Source: Gonocerus acuteangulatus
Lineage: Eukaryota; Arthropoda; Insecta; Hemiptera; Coreidae
Length of the DNA stretch: 64,000 nt
Direction of reading: 5' to 3'
NCBI GenBank assembly: GCA_946811695.1
Contig: OX328128.1
Coordinates: forward strand, 25,142,701-25,206,700
Shown one piece after another: positions 1 through 10,385 of this stretch. A model generated the notes under the pieces. The model searched no databases. It was not told where the DNA came from and saw only the letters and a list, made by a program, of their open reading frames with translations. Within the stretch, counting starts at the first letter, position 1. Every line of letters starts with the position of its first letter. Position numbers and translations under genes: made by a program.

Positions 1-14
1 GGGTAGCTCCAACA

Positions 15-25
15 CCTCCCCCAAA
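15..25 (-). promoter_or_regulatory. Copia polypurine tract
   Basis: The minus-strand sequence TTTGGGGGAGG sits immediately before the repeated LTR start TGTTGGAGC. This is the position and composition of the plus-strand priming site of LTR retrotransposons. Confidence 0.75.
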
Positions 26-50
26 CACAAGACTCCAAGAGGCCTATTAT

Positions 51-1538
51 TCAAGAAGGATGATGCTGGTAGACTCTTCTTAAGCGGGTCTGCCAGCTGG
101 TAGTTGCTTCGGATGTGCTGAAGTTTTGTCCAAAATCCACATCCTTTTTCTGGATATAACCCTTCATGACTAAGCGGGCCTTCTTTTGATCATCGACAGA
201 ATCATTAGGCTTGGTCTTGACTTTCAATGTCCATTTATTTCCAATGACTTCCTTGCCTGGAGGTAGACTGTCAAGATCCCAAGTCTCATCTTCTGCAAGG
301 CAATCAAACTCATTTCGCATTGCCTGCTTCCGAACTTTACTCTCACCTGTCACAGTGAGCCCCCGACGCTTCATGACTGATTTCACATGTTGCTTGTTCT
401 GATGGCAAAGACATTGATGCCGCAGCTGCTTGGAACCAGTCGTCGATGGTAACGGTACTTCTCCAGCCTTCTGTAGAGCATGGAATTTCATGTCAAGGAC
501 GTACAACCCACTTGACATTTTTCTCCCAGTCAAGCATGTCTGACTTTCTTTGGCTAGCTTACAACCATCTTTGTTTGCAAAAAATTCATATCCCCGTTCC
601 AAAGAGCGGTTCAAAGAAAATAAATTCCGACTCACATCAGGCACATACCAAACGTCCTTCAGATGATTAGTGGTCACCTTCGCACCAATCTTCATATCAA
701 CCAGTATGTCCCCTTTTCCATATGCCTTTATGAACTTGTGATTCGCAACCTGAATATGCTCAGGTCTCGCAAACTTCTTGAAGCGCATGAAGTAGCGATT
801 CAGATTTGTCATATGCTGTGTCGCCCCGGTATCAACTACCCATAAGTCATCATCTCGACGGACATTCAGATCACCATCACAAATAAAGGCATGTTCTTTT
901 GAGTCCTTGGAGTGAATGTCTTTGGTATTATTTTTACGGGTAGGGCAACCCCGAGCCCAATGGCCATCCTGTTTGCACTTGTAACATCTGGAGGGAGAGG
1001 GGCGCTGAACTCGACGTGGGAATGATGTCTTGTCACGCTGAGGAATAAATTTCTTGGAACCGGGTCCTTCACAGCTCCCATCCTCCTTCTTACCCTTTTG
1101 AATTACGGCCATTTTAGCTAAAAGTGCAGGTTGTTGATCTTGACTGTCTTTTGAGGGTAAACGAATTTCTATTAATTTCAATCGTTCAGTCAGACTGCAA
1201 AGGGTTCTTTCAGCAATGGGTACACTTTCCCATACACTTTTAAATTCGAAATAATGAGGGGGGAGTGTTGACATGACTCGTCCCATCAATATTATATCAG
1301 GAAGTTCAGTTTTGGAGAGCCTTTTCAATTCCACATTGAGTTCATTGAAATCACGCTGAAGTCGTGCAATATGGTTCACAACCCCTTCTTCTATACTCAT
1401 AATACCATATGAAAAGAATAATTCCAACAGTCTATCAACTCTCTGGCTTGAACTCAATTGATACATAGATGTTAAAATGTCCCATACCTCCTTAGCTGTT
1501 TTGCAAGATGAGGTAAGTTCCTCGTTGGTAGGATTCAG
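51..1538 (-). pseudogene. Copia gag-pol remnant, C-terminal gag to truncated RT
   Basis: A single open frame of 471 codons (1466-51) continues upstream without a stop to the MITE junction near 1538, where it reads SCKTAKEVWDIL, a typical Copia gag (UBN2-like) motif. Domains in order by residue of the 471: gag to about 120; a CCHC zinc knuckle at 161-174 (C-x2-C-x4-H-x4-C); the aspartic protease motif VDTGA at about 211-215 with a downstream VWYVPDVSRNL strand; a GAG-pre-integrase-like segment at 345-370; then directly the start of the RVT_2 reverse transcriptase (TWDL..LP.GK..I..KW and KARLVMKGY, 395-437). The integrase core between pre-integrase and RT is absent and the RT ends before its YVDD box, so the element is non-autonomous. 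The frame is unusually well preserved, suggesting a fairly recent deletion derivative. Confidence 0.85.
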
Positions 1539-2096
1539 GGTAAAACTGAAGGAGAGTCCTCAGCACTGATTTTCTTCAAAGTTTGCACTATAACGTATTT
1601 TGATGCACTAAACACAAATCCGTTGAGAAAAAAAGTTGCTCGCAACTAGGAAAGAAGTTATTTAAAAAAAAAGTTCACTGTTATGAAGGTTAGGAAAGAC
1701 TGCCTTGGACGACTTTTAGGCATAGAATTCTTTTCATTTCTGTGAGTTGGATTGACTAGGGGTTTTGATGTTTTCTTGAGCGAGCGGAGTGAGCGGAAAC
1801 GCATAGCACGTATGCCCAAAAGCGACAGTTTACGACCAAGTCAGCTACCACAGGTGAGTCTAAATTTCAATTACACTTCGTCATTAAGGACTATTGCGCA
1901 GGCGCGTGTTTACATATAAGCTGTTTACCCCGTCTTTTATAACCTCCATAACAGTGAACTTTAGTGCTTAATAACTTCTTTCCTAGTTGCGAGCAACTTT
2001 TTTTTTTCAACGGATTCGTGTTTAGTGCATTAAAATACGTTATAGTGCAAATTTTGAAGAAAATCGGTGCTGAGGACACTCTCCTTCAGTATTACC
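1539..2096. mobile_element. Foldback MITE inserted in Copia gag
   Basis: The ends are inverted repeats beginning GGTAAWACTGAAGGAGAG. The arms (about 1539-1705 and 1927-2096) match over roughly 165 bp, including the CAACTAGGAAAGAAGTTATT block on both sides. The 220-bp centre includes a segment (1770-1830) shared with repeats at 22.56 kb and 35.12 kb. Removing it rejoins gag in frame (..LILVNT + LNPTNEELTSS..). No convincing target-site duplication was found. The superfamily is unassigned. Confidence 0.75.
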
Positions 2097-2370
2097 AAGT
2101 GTTCACCAATATCAGCTGAGCAAGTGAGTCCTTAGTTTCAAACTCATCCATATTGGAACCATCTTCCAACAACTTTGTATCACCACTGACAACATCAGAA
2201 ACTTTATAATGCTTCAACACAAGAGTAATTTGTCTCTTCCAACGTGACCAGTTACTTTGATCCACCAGTTTCTCCACAGAAGCCTTGAAATAAATGATCT
2301 TGATGTGTTCATCCTCAACATACAGTTGAAACACAGTAGGAACTGCAACCCACCAACACAATTTAGGCAC
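2097..2370 (-). pseudogene. Copia gag N-terminal part, separated by the MITE
   Basis: The minus-strand frame contains VEKLVDQSNWSRWKRQI and DSLAQLILVNT. This is the N-terminal gag pattern of Copia elements (EKL-x-SN-W--WK-x-Q, then a hydrophobic LIL segment). It stops at the MITE boundary and continues on the other side at 1538. The gag start codon is uncertain. An ATG at 2370 opens the frame, but the first residues do not look like gag. Confidence 0.7.
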
Positions 2371-2675
2371 TTCAACACAATTAAGAATTCATCGTTCGCG
2401 AAAACCTGAGCCAATTTGTGAAAAAACACTTTTATTGTAACTAGCAATTGTTGGACTGAATAACAACATATGATTATAAAACATCTGTCTTGAGTTTGGT
2501 AATACTGGGTAGCTCCAACATAATCTGGGCCTGACATGCTAACGCCAATATATTGGTGCTCCATCATCTCGGCCAAAGCTGCTCAAAACCAATATAATGG
2601 CGCTTTGGTGTGAAAGGGTTAACAATGTGGTAAAGCATCACATCTGTTCAGGCTAGAAAAGGGATCCCCCCTGCC

Positions 2676-2678
<3 letters not shown>

Positions 2679-2726
<48 letters not shown>

Positions 2727-2727
2727 G
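2679..2727. repeat. (TA)n microsatellite
   Basis: About 48 bp of alternating TA with one interruption, located between the Copia element and the OATP exon. Confidence 0.95.
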
Positions 2728-2765
2728 TTTCAGGAAATATTATAAAATATATGTAATGTACGCAC

Positions 2766-2957
2766 CTAAGAGCATGGGCGTATTTGACTTCTTTGAGTTG
2801 TCATCTATATAAGGCTGTCCGAGGGAATAGTAGAGTGTGGTGCCAATTCCAAGCAAGAACTGTGAGAGGAAGATCAACAGAGGAGCAATGGAACCCTCTC
2901 TTTCAGCATCACAGGTAGCGTTGTGAGTCTCTTCGGTACAGAGTCCCATGCGCTCTT
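2766..2957 (-). CDS. OATP/SLCO transporter, exon with TM4 region
   Basis: This is the third visible exon of a minus-strand organic anion transporting polypeptide gene, a 12-TM major-facilitator-type plasma-membrane uptake carrier. The acceptor is tttCAG at 2960-2958 and the donor is GTGCGT starting at 2765. The translation reads ERMGLCTEETHNATCD, with an N-glycosylation sequon in a presumed extracellular loop. It continues with a membrane helix and the family-diagnostic block FLLGIGTTLYYSLGQPYIDD...NTPMLLG. The two leading bases AA complete a Lys codon with the single A that ends the exon at 3738. Later exons (TM5 onward) are not in the window. The 5' part of the window is Copia, so the intron extends beyond coordinate 1. 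The paralogue cannot be assigned from three exons. Confidence 0.92.
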
Positions 2958-3280
2958 CTGAAATTAAAAATACAAATTATATTTAAGAGGATATATTTAC
3001 TTGGTACCTGCAGCCTACCAGTCGTAGCATACGGGAGTCAGGCCTGGCCATTCTCTAAAGCCAACACTAATAGATTACTGGTGGTACTGAGCTATTGAAA
3101 AACTTATGGTTAATGTAAAGAGGAAAGATTGGATCTGGAATGCAAGTATTTGGAAGAAAACTGAACAAAATTGATGCCTAAATCTATTCTGTAGTAAATA
3201 TTTTGGGCTTTTAAATCATCAATAAACACTTAAAATAATTTCACAAACACTCTCTAATTTACTCCAAAATTTATGAATCT

Positions 3281-3620
3281 TAGTTTGGGTGAATGTTAAA
3301 TGTTGGAACAAATTAGGAACTCAAATCATTTTGTATTAGTCAAAATAATTTTTTTTCTTTTTCTCAAAACCAGTTTAAGACACAATCTTGAAAGTGATTT
3401 TTTTCTTGTGTCAAAATGCATGTATCTTAGCTTGCTCGAATGTTAAACGTGTGAAAAAATTAGCAACTCAATCCATCATTTTGGAGTACTCGAAACCAAA
3501 ATTCTTCTTTTTTTTCACTTTTCTCAAAACAGTAAAAAATTTTACCTTGACAGTGGATTTATTATTTTTCCCCCCTCAAAATACCTACAAAAACTCTACC
3601 TGGAAGCCTATTGATGTAAA
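3281..3620 (-). mobile_element. Degenerate HelA-like internal fragments in OATP intron
   Basis: Two adjacent diverged copies (about 3281-3400 and 3415-3560) of a block meaning 'Lys-poor, T-rich; TTAGTTTGGGTGAATGT...AACTCAAT.CAT...TTTTCTCAAAAC'. The same block is found inside HelA copies at 9.43, 30.5 and 32.7 kb. No element ends are visible. Confidence 0.45.
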
Positions 3621-3737
3621 ACAGTAAGCAGTACAATTAAAATTATTTTGCTTCTTGTTGATAGTGGTACTGCGAACAAGCCTTAATTATATTCATTTAA
3701 TATAAGTAAGTAGAGTAAGCGTGACTTAATATTTTAC

Positions 3738-3974
3738 TTTGTTCCATTAGGGAGTGATTCATGTGCTTGAACTGATCTTCATATTCCTTTGTGAGTGCAA
3801 GTGCGGCAGGACCAGCTCCGAAGATGAAATGTGGAGCGGCAAGAATGAAGCATGACAGTGCAGAGAACGCTACTCCCCAGGCAATCCATACTGGACGGTT
3901 TCGTTGGCCTCCATAATACGATAGGATCAGCGACAGCATGATCTGGCTCACTTCATTACCGCTCAACATCCAGC
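3738..3974 (-). CDS. OATP/SLCO transporter, exon with TM2-TM3
   Basis: This is the second visible exon. The acceptor is TTACAG at 3980-3975 and the donor GTAAAA starts at 3737. The translation starts (G)WMLSGNEVSQIMLSLILSYY, the TM2 signature of OATPs (SGNE-x-SQ). A short loop GGQRNRPVW follows, then TM3 IAWGVAFSALSCFILAAPHF, then FGAGPAALALTKEYEDQF and an NHS glycosylation sequon. The split Gly codon (G + GC) joins exactly to the exon ending at 4828, and the terminal A joins to AA at 2957. Three exons with matching phases and no stops support a functional host gene. Confidence 0.93.
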
Positions 3975-4277
3975 CTGTAAAATAACATACATTTTTTTTT
4001 TTTAATTAATTTAGTCTCCTATGGAGAGAGACTGCTTTTATTATTATCATATTTTTCTTGTAAATATACAAGGCATTTAAGTGATGAATCCCAGACAGAG
4101 GATATTCTACAACCCAAGCCAGATTGAGGATAATCCTAAATATAGAATGAAAATATGAAAAATCAAGTCCTTATTTCATAGAACTAAAAGATCTGGGATT
4201 TAAAGATGTCACAAGCAAACTCTGTTTCAATGCTTCGCTGGTATGATTCGACTTTTAAATCTTCAAATGCTGCAGGC

Positions 4278-4601
4278 GTGAAAAGCAGTGCCATCAGCGC
4301 TCTAAACGCTTATATGCTAGAGTAAAAAGCAGTGCTCCCCATGCTCTAGGCATACATGTGGCCTGGGTTCTGCAATCGCCACGATTGGCTTGACTCACAG
4401 TTTTTTGTATTCCTTCCCTCCTAAAATGGTCAATGGTCGAAGGGGCATACAAAGAGAGGAGAAATTTATTTTTAAATAACTGTAAGACAAAAAAAAGGGT
4501 ATAGAAGGAACGATAAGTGCCACTGAGACCGGGAGCACAGTAATCGTATCTCACAGCTATGGTGTACATAGATCTAGCCCAAAAAAAAAAAAAAAAAAAA
4601 A
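4278..4601 (+). mobile_element. Unassigned retro-insertion with poly(A) tail in OATP intron
   Basis: A segment of different composition from the flanking intron, containing an imperfect duplication (GCAGTGCCATCAGCGCTCTA / GCAGTGCTCCCCATGCTCTA). It ends in about 21 A at 4581-4601. A retroposed origin is inferred from the tail only. No RT, tRNA or 5S similarity was seen, and no clear target duplication. Confidence 0.35.
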
Positions 4602-4827
4602 ATGTTTTGAATATACTCTAGTGGAGTTTGCCCTTATGGAAAAATATTCCGTTTTTCCTGAAAACTAACTTTTCTTGAGTTAGTATCTGCAACGCCACAA
4701 ATATCCTCTCTAGAGATATAAGCTTCTATAAATTCCTCTCCCCAGGCCTCTCAAAAAAACATCATAAACACAACTGTTGCTCTTTGATACAAAATATTTT
4801 TGAACACAATTTAAAACCTGCTCTCAC

Positions 4828-5006
4828 CTGTGGTTTTGCTCTGAATTCCAAACCTCTTCTCTATTGTAGTTAGCGTTGAGATGAAATAGATAAAGGCCAT
4901 GGCTTGAACAGTACCCAGCATTCCGTAGATGGCCATGAAGCATTTCGATGTCGCAAATTGCTGCAGCCATTGTGGTTTCCATGCACCCAGTCCACACTCG
5001 AAATCA
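4828..5006 (-). CDS. OATP/SLCO transporter, first visible exon (TM1)
   Basis: The acceptor is cCCAG ending at 5007 and the donor GTGAGA starts at 4827, giving a 179-bp exon. The translation is DFECGLGAWKPQWLQQFATS, then a hydrophobic TM1 (KCFMAIYGMLGTVQAMAFIY), then STLTTIEKRFGIQSKTTG. The CGLG-W-P-WLQ-FA and TIEKRF-I-SK-TG blocks are diagnostic for the start of the OATP fold. The exon begins with the last base of a split codon, so a further upstream exon carries the cytoplasmic N-terminus and start codon. It was not recognised to the right. Confidence 0.92.
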
Positions 5007-5327
5007 CTGGGAATAATAATAAATATTGTTACTCCTACATAATATTTACTCAATATTCGTTGTGTTTATTTTTAATGTTATACAATGAATTTCATTGAAG
5101 TAGAAAATAATTGAAGGAATAAAAATTTTAAATTTTGGGCTTTACATAAGTCCTCACTCCTATCAGGCTGATTTCTTCATAGATAAAAATATATGAGCAC
5201 TGATGCTATAGAATTAACTGACGTATACATTGTAATACAATTTTAGTATTTCACTTATAAATAAAAGTAACTCATGTTCTTGCATAAATTAGTTTTATTT
5301 GCAAAAATTGTTGTAATTAGGTCCTTT

Positions 5328-5530
5328 GCCAATGGCCATAGCCATGTTGAATGCACCGGTTCCTGTTCATTCAAACGGGACGTTGCTTAACTTCGATCAA
5401 GGAACTTAACCAGCGTCAAGCATGGCCAGTAGCTGAATGGGTGACCGACCAAGTGCTCTTGGCATTATAGAAGGGTGGAAACCTGTACATAGCCCGATGT
5501 TAATACACCGTTACACACACACAAAAAAAA
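5328..5530 (+). mobile_element. 5S-rRNA-derived SINE, copy 1
   Basis: The first ~120 bases follow 5S rRNA order: GCCAATGGCCATA..., TTGAATGCACCGGTTCC, ...TTAACT.CGATCAAGGAACTTAA..., then GCTGAATGGGTGACC and a closing TTGGCAT. The GGGTGACC part corresponds to the 5S internal promoter (box C). A non-5S body follows (AAGGGTGGAAACCTGTACATA..) that is shared with the second copy at 55.09 kb, ending in (CA)n A8. The shared non-5S 3' part makes this a SINE3-type element and not a 5S gene or simple pseudogene. It is decayed and not expected to give 5S rRNA. Confidence 0.8.
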
Positions 5531-7190
5531 TTCTATTTTATTGCATAAGTTACTATCATAATAATTAAATGATGTAATACTTTTTCGATACTAACAAAGA
5601 GTAGCAAATATTATTGACAAGATTCAAAATATTAAACGTTTAATATGGGTTCTCTGGATTTACTAGTTAAAAGTTCAATTTAAAGTATGTAAATAAATGG
5701 CTTTTATTTATTTTTATTTTTTAATTATCCTGCCTCTACCCTACTGGGTCATTGCGGTCTTTTGTATTTGTCTGCAGATGTTGATTTGTTTAATGATAGA
5801 TGTTTGGTTCTAAAGTTTCAAAAAGGCAGGAAAGTGTTTTATACGATAGTCGGGTTTTAACAACGATTGTTTGAAATAATGAAAATATCACATTTTTGTA
5901 AGAACCTAATAATTATTTCCTTGCACTTCCTTGAGTCGCTTGTATTTCAATTGAGAGTTTAAAAATGTAACTCTCTAATTTTTTGTTATCCTTCCATAAC
6001 TCCTCAATTATTTGCAATAGGTGTCATAAAAATAGATTAAAATTCTAAAACTGGAACAAATGTCTGGAGATACTGACAGAGTTTTCTTGATAATGATACC
6101 AAAGAGAATTGATTATTAATATGCTACAGACCAATGAGGTTCTACCTGTGGGGTCTACTGAAGACACTGCATGAGCTACATGAATACTGATTGAAGAACG
6201 TAAGAAGATATATTGCTCCAATCTCACATTGTACCATACACAATATATTTAGATGGATCAGAAATTAAAATGCTAAATATGTTATTATTTTTCAAATCAA
6301 ATCCTTCAAACCTAGCTGCTTCATGAAATTATCTTTATATATTGTTAATATATCTCTTAACTTATAGTACATTGAAAGTAATCAATTAAATTACTTAAAT
6401 AGAAATTTATAACGTTACATTATGCCACTTATTAGATGTTGATAGTTTCTCAAAAATTGAGTAATGTCAAAGGAAACTTTAAGATATAGTTTGCTCTTTT
6501 ATAGAGTCAAAAACTGTTCGAAATAATGTCTGCACCAGGATTAACTGGAAAAAGTCATATTTGGATAGACATATTTATTACACAGAGCGGACAACTTCAC
6601 ACAAAGTGTTCGAAAACATAACAGACAGGGTCCGCCAAGTAAGCTTCTGCTCATAAGACAAACAGTGTTGCCAATAACAAACAAATATTATTTTTTAATT
6701 TTACTTAAACTATTGCGAGATTATATACACATCTATCAAAAACTTCTCAGAAAGTTCAGGAATTAATTCCTCTAAATAAAATCACTATAAGAGTTGTAAA
6801 ATTTAATTACCTTTTAACAGTACTGTAATAATGTGAGATTATCTCCCAATTTCATAATGTAATTGGAAACTTAGGAGGGAAAATAACAAATAAAAAAAGC
6901 TAATATCGTATTTATTTTTGTGATCTTATAAAAATTAAATAAATATTATTCTTGATGAAATTGAAATTTAATGATTGATGTAAGTCTTAGATTAAAGTTC
7001 ACCTGATCTGGTCATGAGTCATCACCGCTGATGTCTTATCATGGTTAGCTCTCATTTCCACAAATTATTCACGAATTCTTGTGATCAAGTGGTTTATGTC
7101 CGAAATAGATACTTCGTACACTCCCGACTTGAGTCTATCCCCCAAAAGTCAAGCAACGTTAAATCAGGAAGATGAAATCAGAATAGTGGT
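5531..7190. other. Non-coding, no recognised feature
   Basis: AT-rich sequence with only short ORFs lacking recognisable domains. No exon, RNA gene or element end was identified. It may be the first intron or the upstream flank of the OATP gene. Confidence 0.5.
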
Positions 7191-7191
7191 A

Positions 7192-7227
7192 TATGGACAG
7201 CATATGACTAGACATATGCTGTCCATA
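7192..7227. repeat. Perfect 15-bp inverted repeat hairpin
   Basis: TATGGACAGCATATG and its exact complement are separated by 6 bases. A third, direct GGACAGCAT follows within 15 bases. Confidence 0.9.
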
Positions 7228-7259
7228 GACTACTAAGGACAGCATTTGTTTGAGTGGTC

Positions 7260-7542
7260 ATATCAACTTTTTGAAGAGTTATTGCGGTTTGAAAACGACA
7301 CTTGAGAACATTAAAGTGCAATAGCCTTAAAGCAAATTTAATGCTTATTTGAAAAAAGTAATGTAACGTTGGAAAATATGTATACCAGCAGAGAAAATTG
7401 TTGTTTTTTCCTAAATAACCTTTAGAACGGCATATGTCCGGAACAAAAACAGATAGAAATGTACGGTTTGCAACAATTAACTATATTTTTGGTCTAGTTT
7501 CCCCCTATTGAGTATTGTCATGTACTTGCGATACACCCTGTA
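7260..7542 (-). mobile_element. Decayed mariner/Tc1-superfamily DNA transposon end
   Basis: On the minus strand the segment starts TACAGGGTGTATCGCAAGT just inside a TA dinucleotide (7543-7544). This is the common TACAGGGTG-type terminal inverted repeat of insect DDE transposons, also seen at 63.70 kb. About 280 bp of non-coding body follows. No transposase was recognised and the far end is undefined. Confidence 0.5.
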
Positions 7543-8354
7543 TAATCCACATCAAGATTTAATGATCTCCATGCAGATGCATTTAGTGAGCATGGTCTTA
7601 TTATTTATAAAGCATACTTGAAACAAGAACTAATATTGCAATTTGGGTGTTGAATTGTTGCGAAAGACTTAATTTGTCCTTTTTTCCAAGGTCTTCTTGT
7701 GGCATAACCACTGCTTGTTAGGGTTTGATGTGTTCTCACGCTACCGTGGGATCTGACTTCCTGCTCAAATGATCCTACTGACGTGAGGTGGGTATTTGAA
7801 CTTAATGGCAGTGTTTGTATAGAATAGAGGGGAAACAGGTCCTTTGTTACTAATTGCACAGGAGTGGTTACCGGGCTTGAATCTCTTTGGTGGCGGGTGG
7901 ATATCTCTTTGGCGCAACTCTACCTGCTACTGGTAGCCTTGCTCTTTCCGTTTTTATTGTTCTTGTGGTACGGGAGGTTTTGGGAGTGAGTGTCAATATT
8001 ATTAGATATAATGCCTTAGTTTTTAGTGTGTTTCCTGCTTCACTATTGGGACGTAAACCCGCTCATGACGTCGGCCAATGTGCCACAAAAAGTGTTCATG
8101 TTTCATAACACAAACGTCACGGGAAAAAATCTATTTTCCAAATTTGAGTATATTTATATTTGTTCTGGCAGCGAACAGCAATAAATAAATATTGTTCGCA
8201 GAGAAAAATTAATTCTAGTGACAGGCGATCAAAGAGAATGACTTGTGAATTCTCGGGTAGATAAAATCATGAATTGCCTTGTTGAAGAGAATACAATCAA
8301 GAGTGGAATGTCTTGATTACCAATCATAATGCTAGATTTGTTCCTTTCTTTATT

Positions 8355-8530
8355 TTATTTTTTTTACGGCGCATCGACATAATTATTGGCCATTAGCGCC
8401 GAGATCCAGGGTGCAGCCAGGAATTTTCTCAGCGAGCCCTGAGAGAAAATTCCTGCCGCCGGTGGGGATCGAACCCACCATCTCCCGCTTATGAATCTAG
8501 CGCGCTAGCCACTAGACCACGGGAGACCCC
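8355..8530 (-). mobile_element. tRNA-derived SINE, family A, with 12-bp TSD
   Basis: The element reads on the minus strand: GGTCTCCCGTGGTCTAGTGG (tRNA-like box A), then GGTTCGATCCCCACC (box B), a tRNA-unrelated body with the hairpin AGGGCTCGCTGAGAAAAT, and the tail GATGCGCCGTAAAAAAAA. It is bounded by a perfect target-site duplication CCTTTCTTTATT at 8343-8354 and 8531-8542. It shares all parts with copies at 10.62, 24.62, 43.62 and 47.34 kb. Confidence 0.93.
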
Positions 8531-8614
8531 CCTTTCTTTATTAACTGTTATTTTATGTTGATCCTTCTTATTTCAAATATTTTATGGTTCATTACAAAGT
8601 TCGTCAAAATTATA

Positions 8615-8823
8615 TTTCGGTTATTATTTAAATTTTAACGTTCATTATAATGAACTCAGAATTTTAGGACGGGTTATTAATAGGCAACAACCCTTTTCTA
8701 GCCAGGATAGGGCTGGTGTCTTTTCTATTTTGTCTAAAAAAAACACCCCTAGTGGGAATCGAACCCTGGACCCTTTGCACGGTGTGTTAAGTGCTAACGC
8801 CTTAACTCTCACGGCCACTGGGT
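8615..8823 (-). mobile_element. tRNA-derived SINE, family B
   Basis: The minus strand begins GACCCAGTGGCCGTGAGAG (box A region) and contains GGGTTCGATTCCCACTAGGG (box B). It then has the family body (GCC.ATCCTGGCTAGAAAAGGG... and ...CCTAAAATTC...TTAAAATTTAAAT). Imperfect flanking repeats TCAAAATTATAT (8603) and TCAAAAATCATAT (8824) are probably the target duplication. Confidence 0.85.
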
Positions 8824-8855
8824 CTCAAAAATCATATAGCTGTTAAGCAAAACTT

Positions 8856-8925
8856 TTAGCGCGTTTCTTCCCTCTCGGAAGGGAGGATAACCGGCGTAAG
8901 ACCCAATCCGAAAGTACTGACAAGA
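8856..8925 (+). mobile_element. HelA 5'-end fragment
   Basis: TTAGCGCGTTTCTTCCCTCT-cggAAGGGAGGATAACCGGCGTAAG, followed by a GAAAGTACTGACAAGA block, matches the hairpin end of HelA (compare 25434, 36665, 41807). Only about 70 bp remain. Confidence 0.65.
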
Positions 8926-8986
8926 CTTTTCTTCGAATGTTTGCCATTTATTTACTACAATATTTCAACCGGTTTGAAGATATTTA

Positions 8987-9355
8987 ATAAAATATACAAA
9001 ACTCCCAAAACTGATCATTCCTGGTTTTAAAATTAATTTTCGAATACTTCCTCAACTCTATTCGTAATCAAGAGTTATATCGCTCATGGCCAAGAAAATT
9101 GACTCATCTCAAAAATATTCATTTTGCATTTTATTTCAGAAGTATATTTGTTTTTGGTTGCTTTACAACAGTAAAACTGACATAAATTTCGTTGTGTCAT
9201 TTTGCCATAGCTCAGATGGCAACCGGTGGATGCAGGAACCGTGGACGAGCTAGTTTTAATCAATTTCTGGTGGTTCCTTCCATTTGTATTACGGTTAATT
9301 GATGCTCTAAAATGCAAAACTACTTCCGTGTTTTGTTTTTTTTTTGGCTCTCCTG

Positions 9356-9397
<42 letters not shown>

Positions 9398-9570
9398 TGA
9401 GCTGTTACTTTTCTTGCCCATGAGCAAGTTTGGGTGAATGTCAAACGTCTGGAAAAATCGTCAACTGATTCCGTAATTTTTGAGTAACCAAAACGCAAAG
9501 TAGGTTTGTCTAGTTGTCTCCCAAACGGTTAAAACTAAAAATGGTTTCAGTCGATTCCGTATAAAACCTA
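8987..9570 (-). mobile_element. Degenerate HelA internal fragment split by poly(T)
   Basis: Segments 8987-9070 and 9425-9560 match internal HelA blocks in the order seen at 30.45-30.70 kb. Between them lie about 350 bp including a T30 run at 9360-9390. No ends are preserved. Confidence 0.45.
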
Positions 9571-10329
9571 TGGGTTTACGTTAAATTACGTATCAAATTT
9601 TATTTTTTAGGCGGAAGCCTCTAAACGCTATGGCGTGATGTGTTTTTCTTGTATTTCGCCGAGGAAACAGTGCATTTCTTGGTGGATAATGTTGGTTAAT
9701 GAACTCCTCCTTTGTTTTAGACAAATTATTTTTGCGTCTAAATCGAACAACTTGTGGAACGGTAGAGCGCAAACAGTCCAAATGTATATACTTGGGCACT
9801 AATTTGTAAAATGAAGTATATCGATATGAAAATCATACTTTGAGTTGGCGTATTGGTCTCCATGTTCTTGGTCCATCTTGACGTGGCCCTTAGATCCCGA
9901 TTCCTTCTTCAGTCCTGGGTCGTCCTTGCACTCCGCCATCATGAAATCCACCAAGAACGTCCTCCTACGGCCAAGTCTGATCCGCGACTGGCCTCCCGCA
10001 AATAATTACGCTTCCACTTCCAGCCCCCCCCTCTTCTATCCTTTTCCAAACATAGCCATCTCTATCATTATCTATCCACTAAATGGACCGTTCCCAGTCA
10101 TCGATAACCATTGTAGGAATGGATTGTAAACTATCCGAGCGATTTCTTATCTAGAAATGGTTTTATTTGTATAGCTCCTGTCTAGAGAAGAGATTGTCTT
10201 GAAATATTTTGTTGGCAATATGTTAGTTTTTATCATTTATACTAGCTGAATACCCGTACTTCAGTTGTTATTTCATTGCATTTAATAATGTATCATCAAA
10301 ATTAACGCTAGTATTATGCGCAGGTTATT
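9571..10329. other. Non-coding, no recognised feature
   Basis: Short ORFs on both strands (e.g. 9845-10129) have no recognisable domain or codon pattern. Nothing assignable was seen. Confidence 0.4.
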
Positions 10330-10334
10330 ATAGC

Positions 10335-10336
<2 letters not shown>

Positions 10337-10385
<49 letters not shown>

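Larger units (their letters stand above)
1..2520 (-). mobile_element. Ty1/Copia LTR retrotransposon, internally deleted, 3' LTR cut by window edge
   Basis: On the minus strand the 14-base LTR start TGTTGGAGCTACCC occurs at 2520-2507 and again at 14-1. The second copy is directly preceded by a polypurine tract (TTTGGGGGAGG, 25-15). This marks a 5' LTR beginning at 2520 and a 3' LTR beginning at 14. Only about 2.5 kb lies between, half the usual Copia length, because the integrase core and most of the reverse transcriptase/RNase H are missing. A foldback element (1539-2096) splits gag. The inner end of the 5' LTR and the primer-binding site could not be placed. The element lies downstream of the last visible OATP exon, in the same transcriptional sense, so it is probably intronic (inference). 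Confidence 0.85.

Noticed and set aside
2092..2576. Host-gene ORF overlapping the Copia LTR (2214-2576, minus)
   Set aside because: It crosses the LTR start and gag in another frame; shadow of the retroelement.
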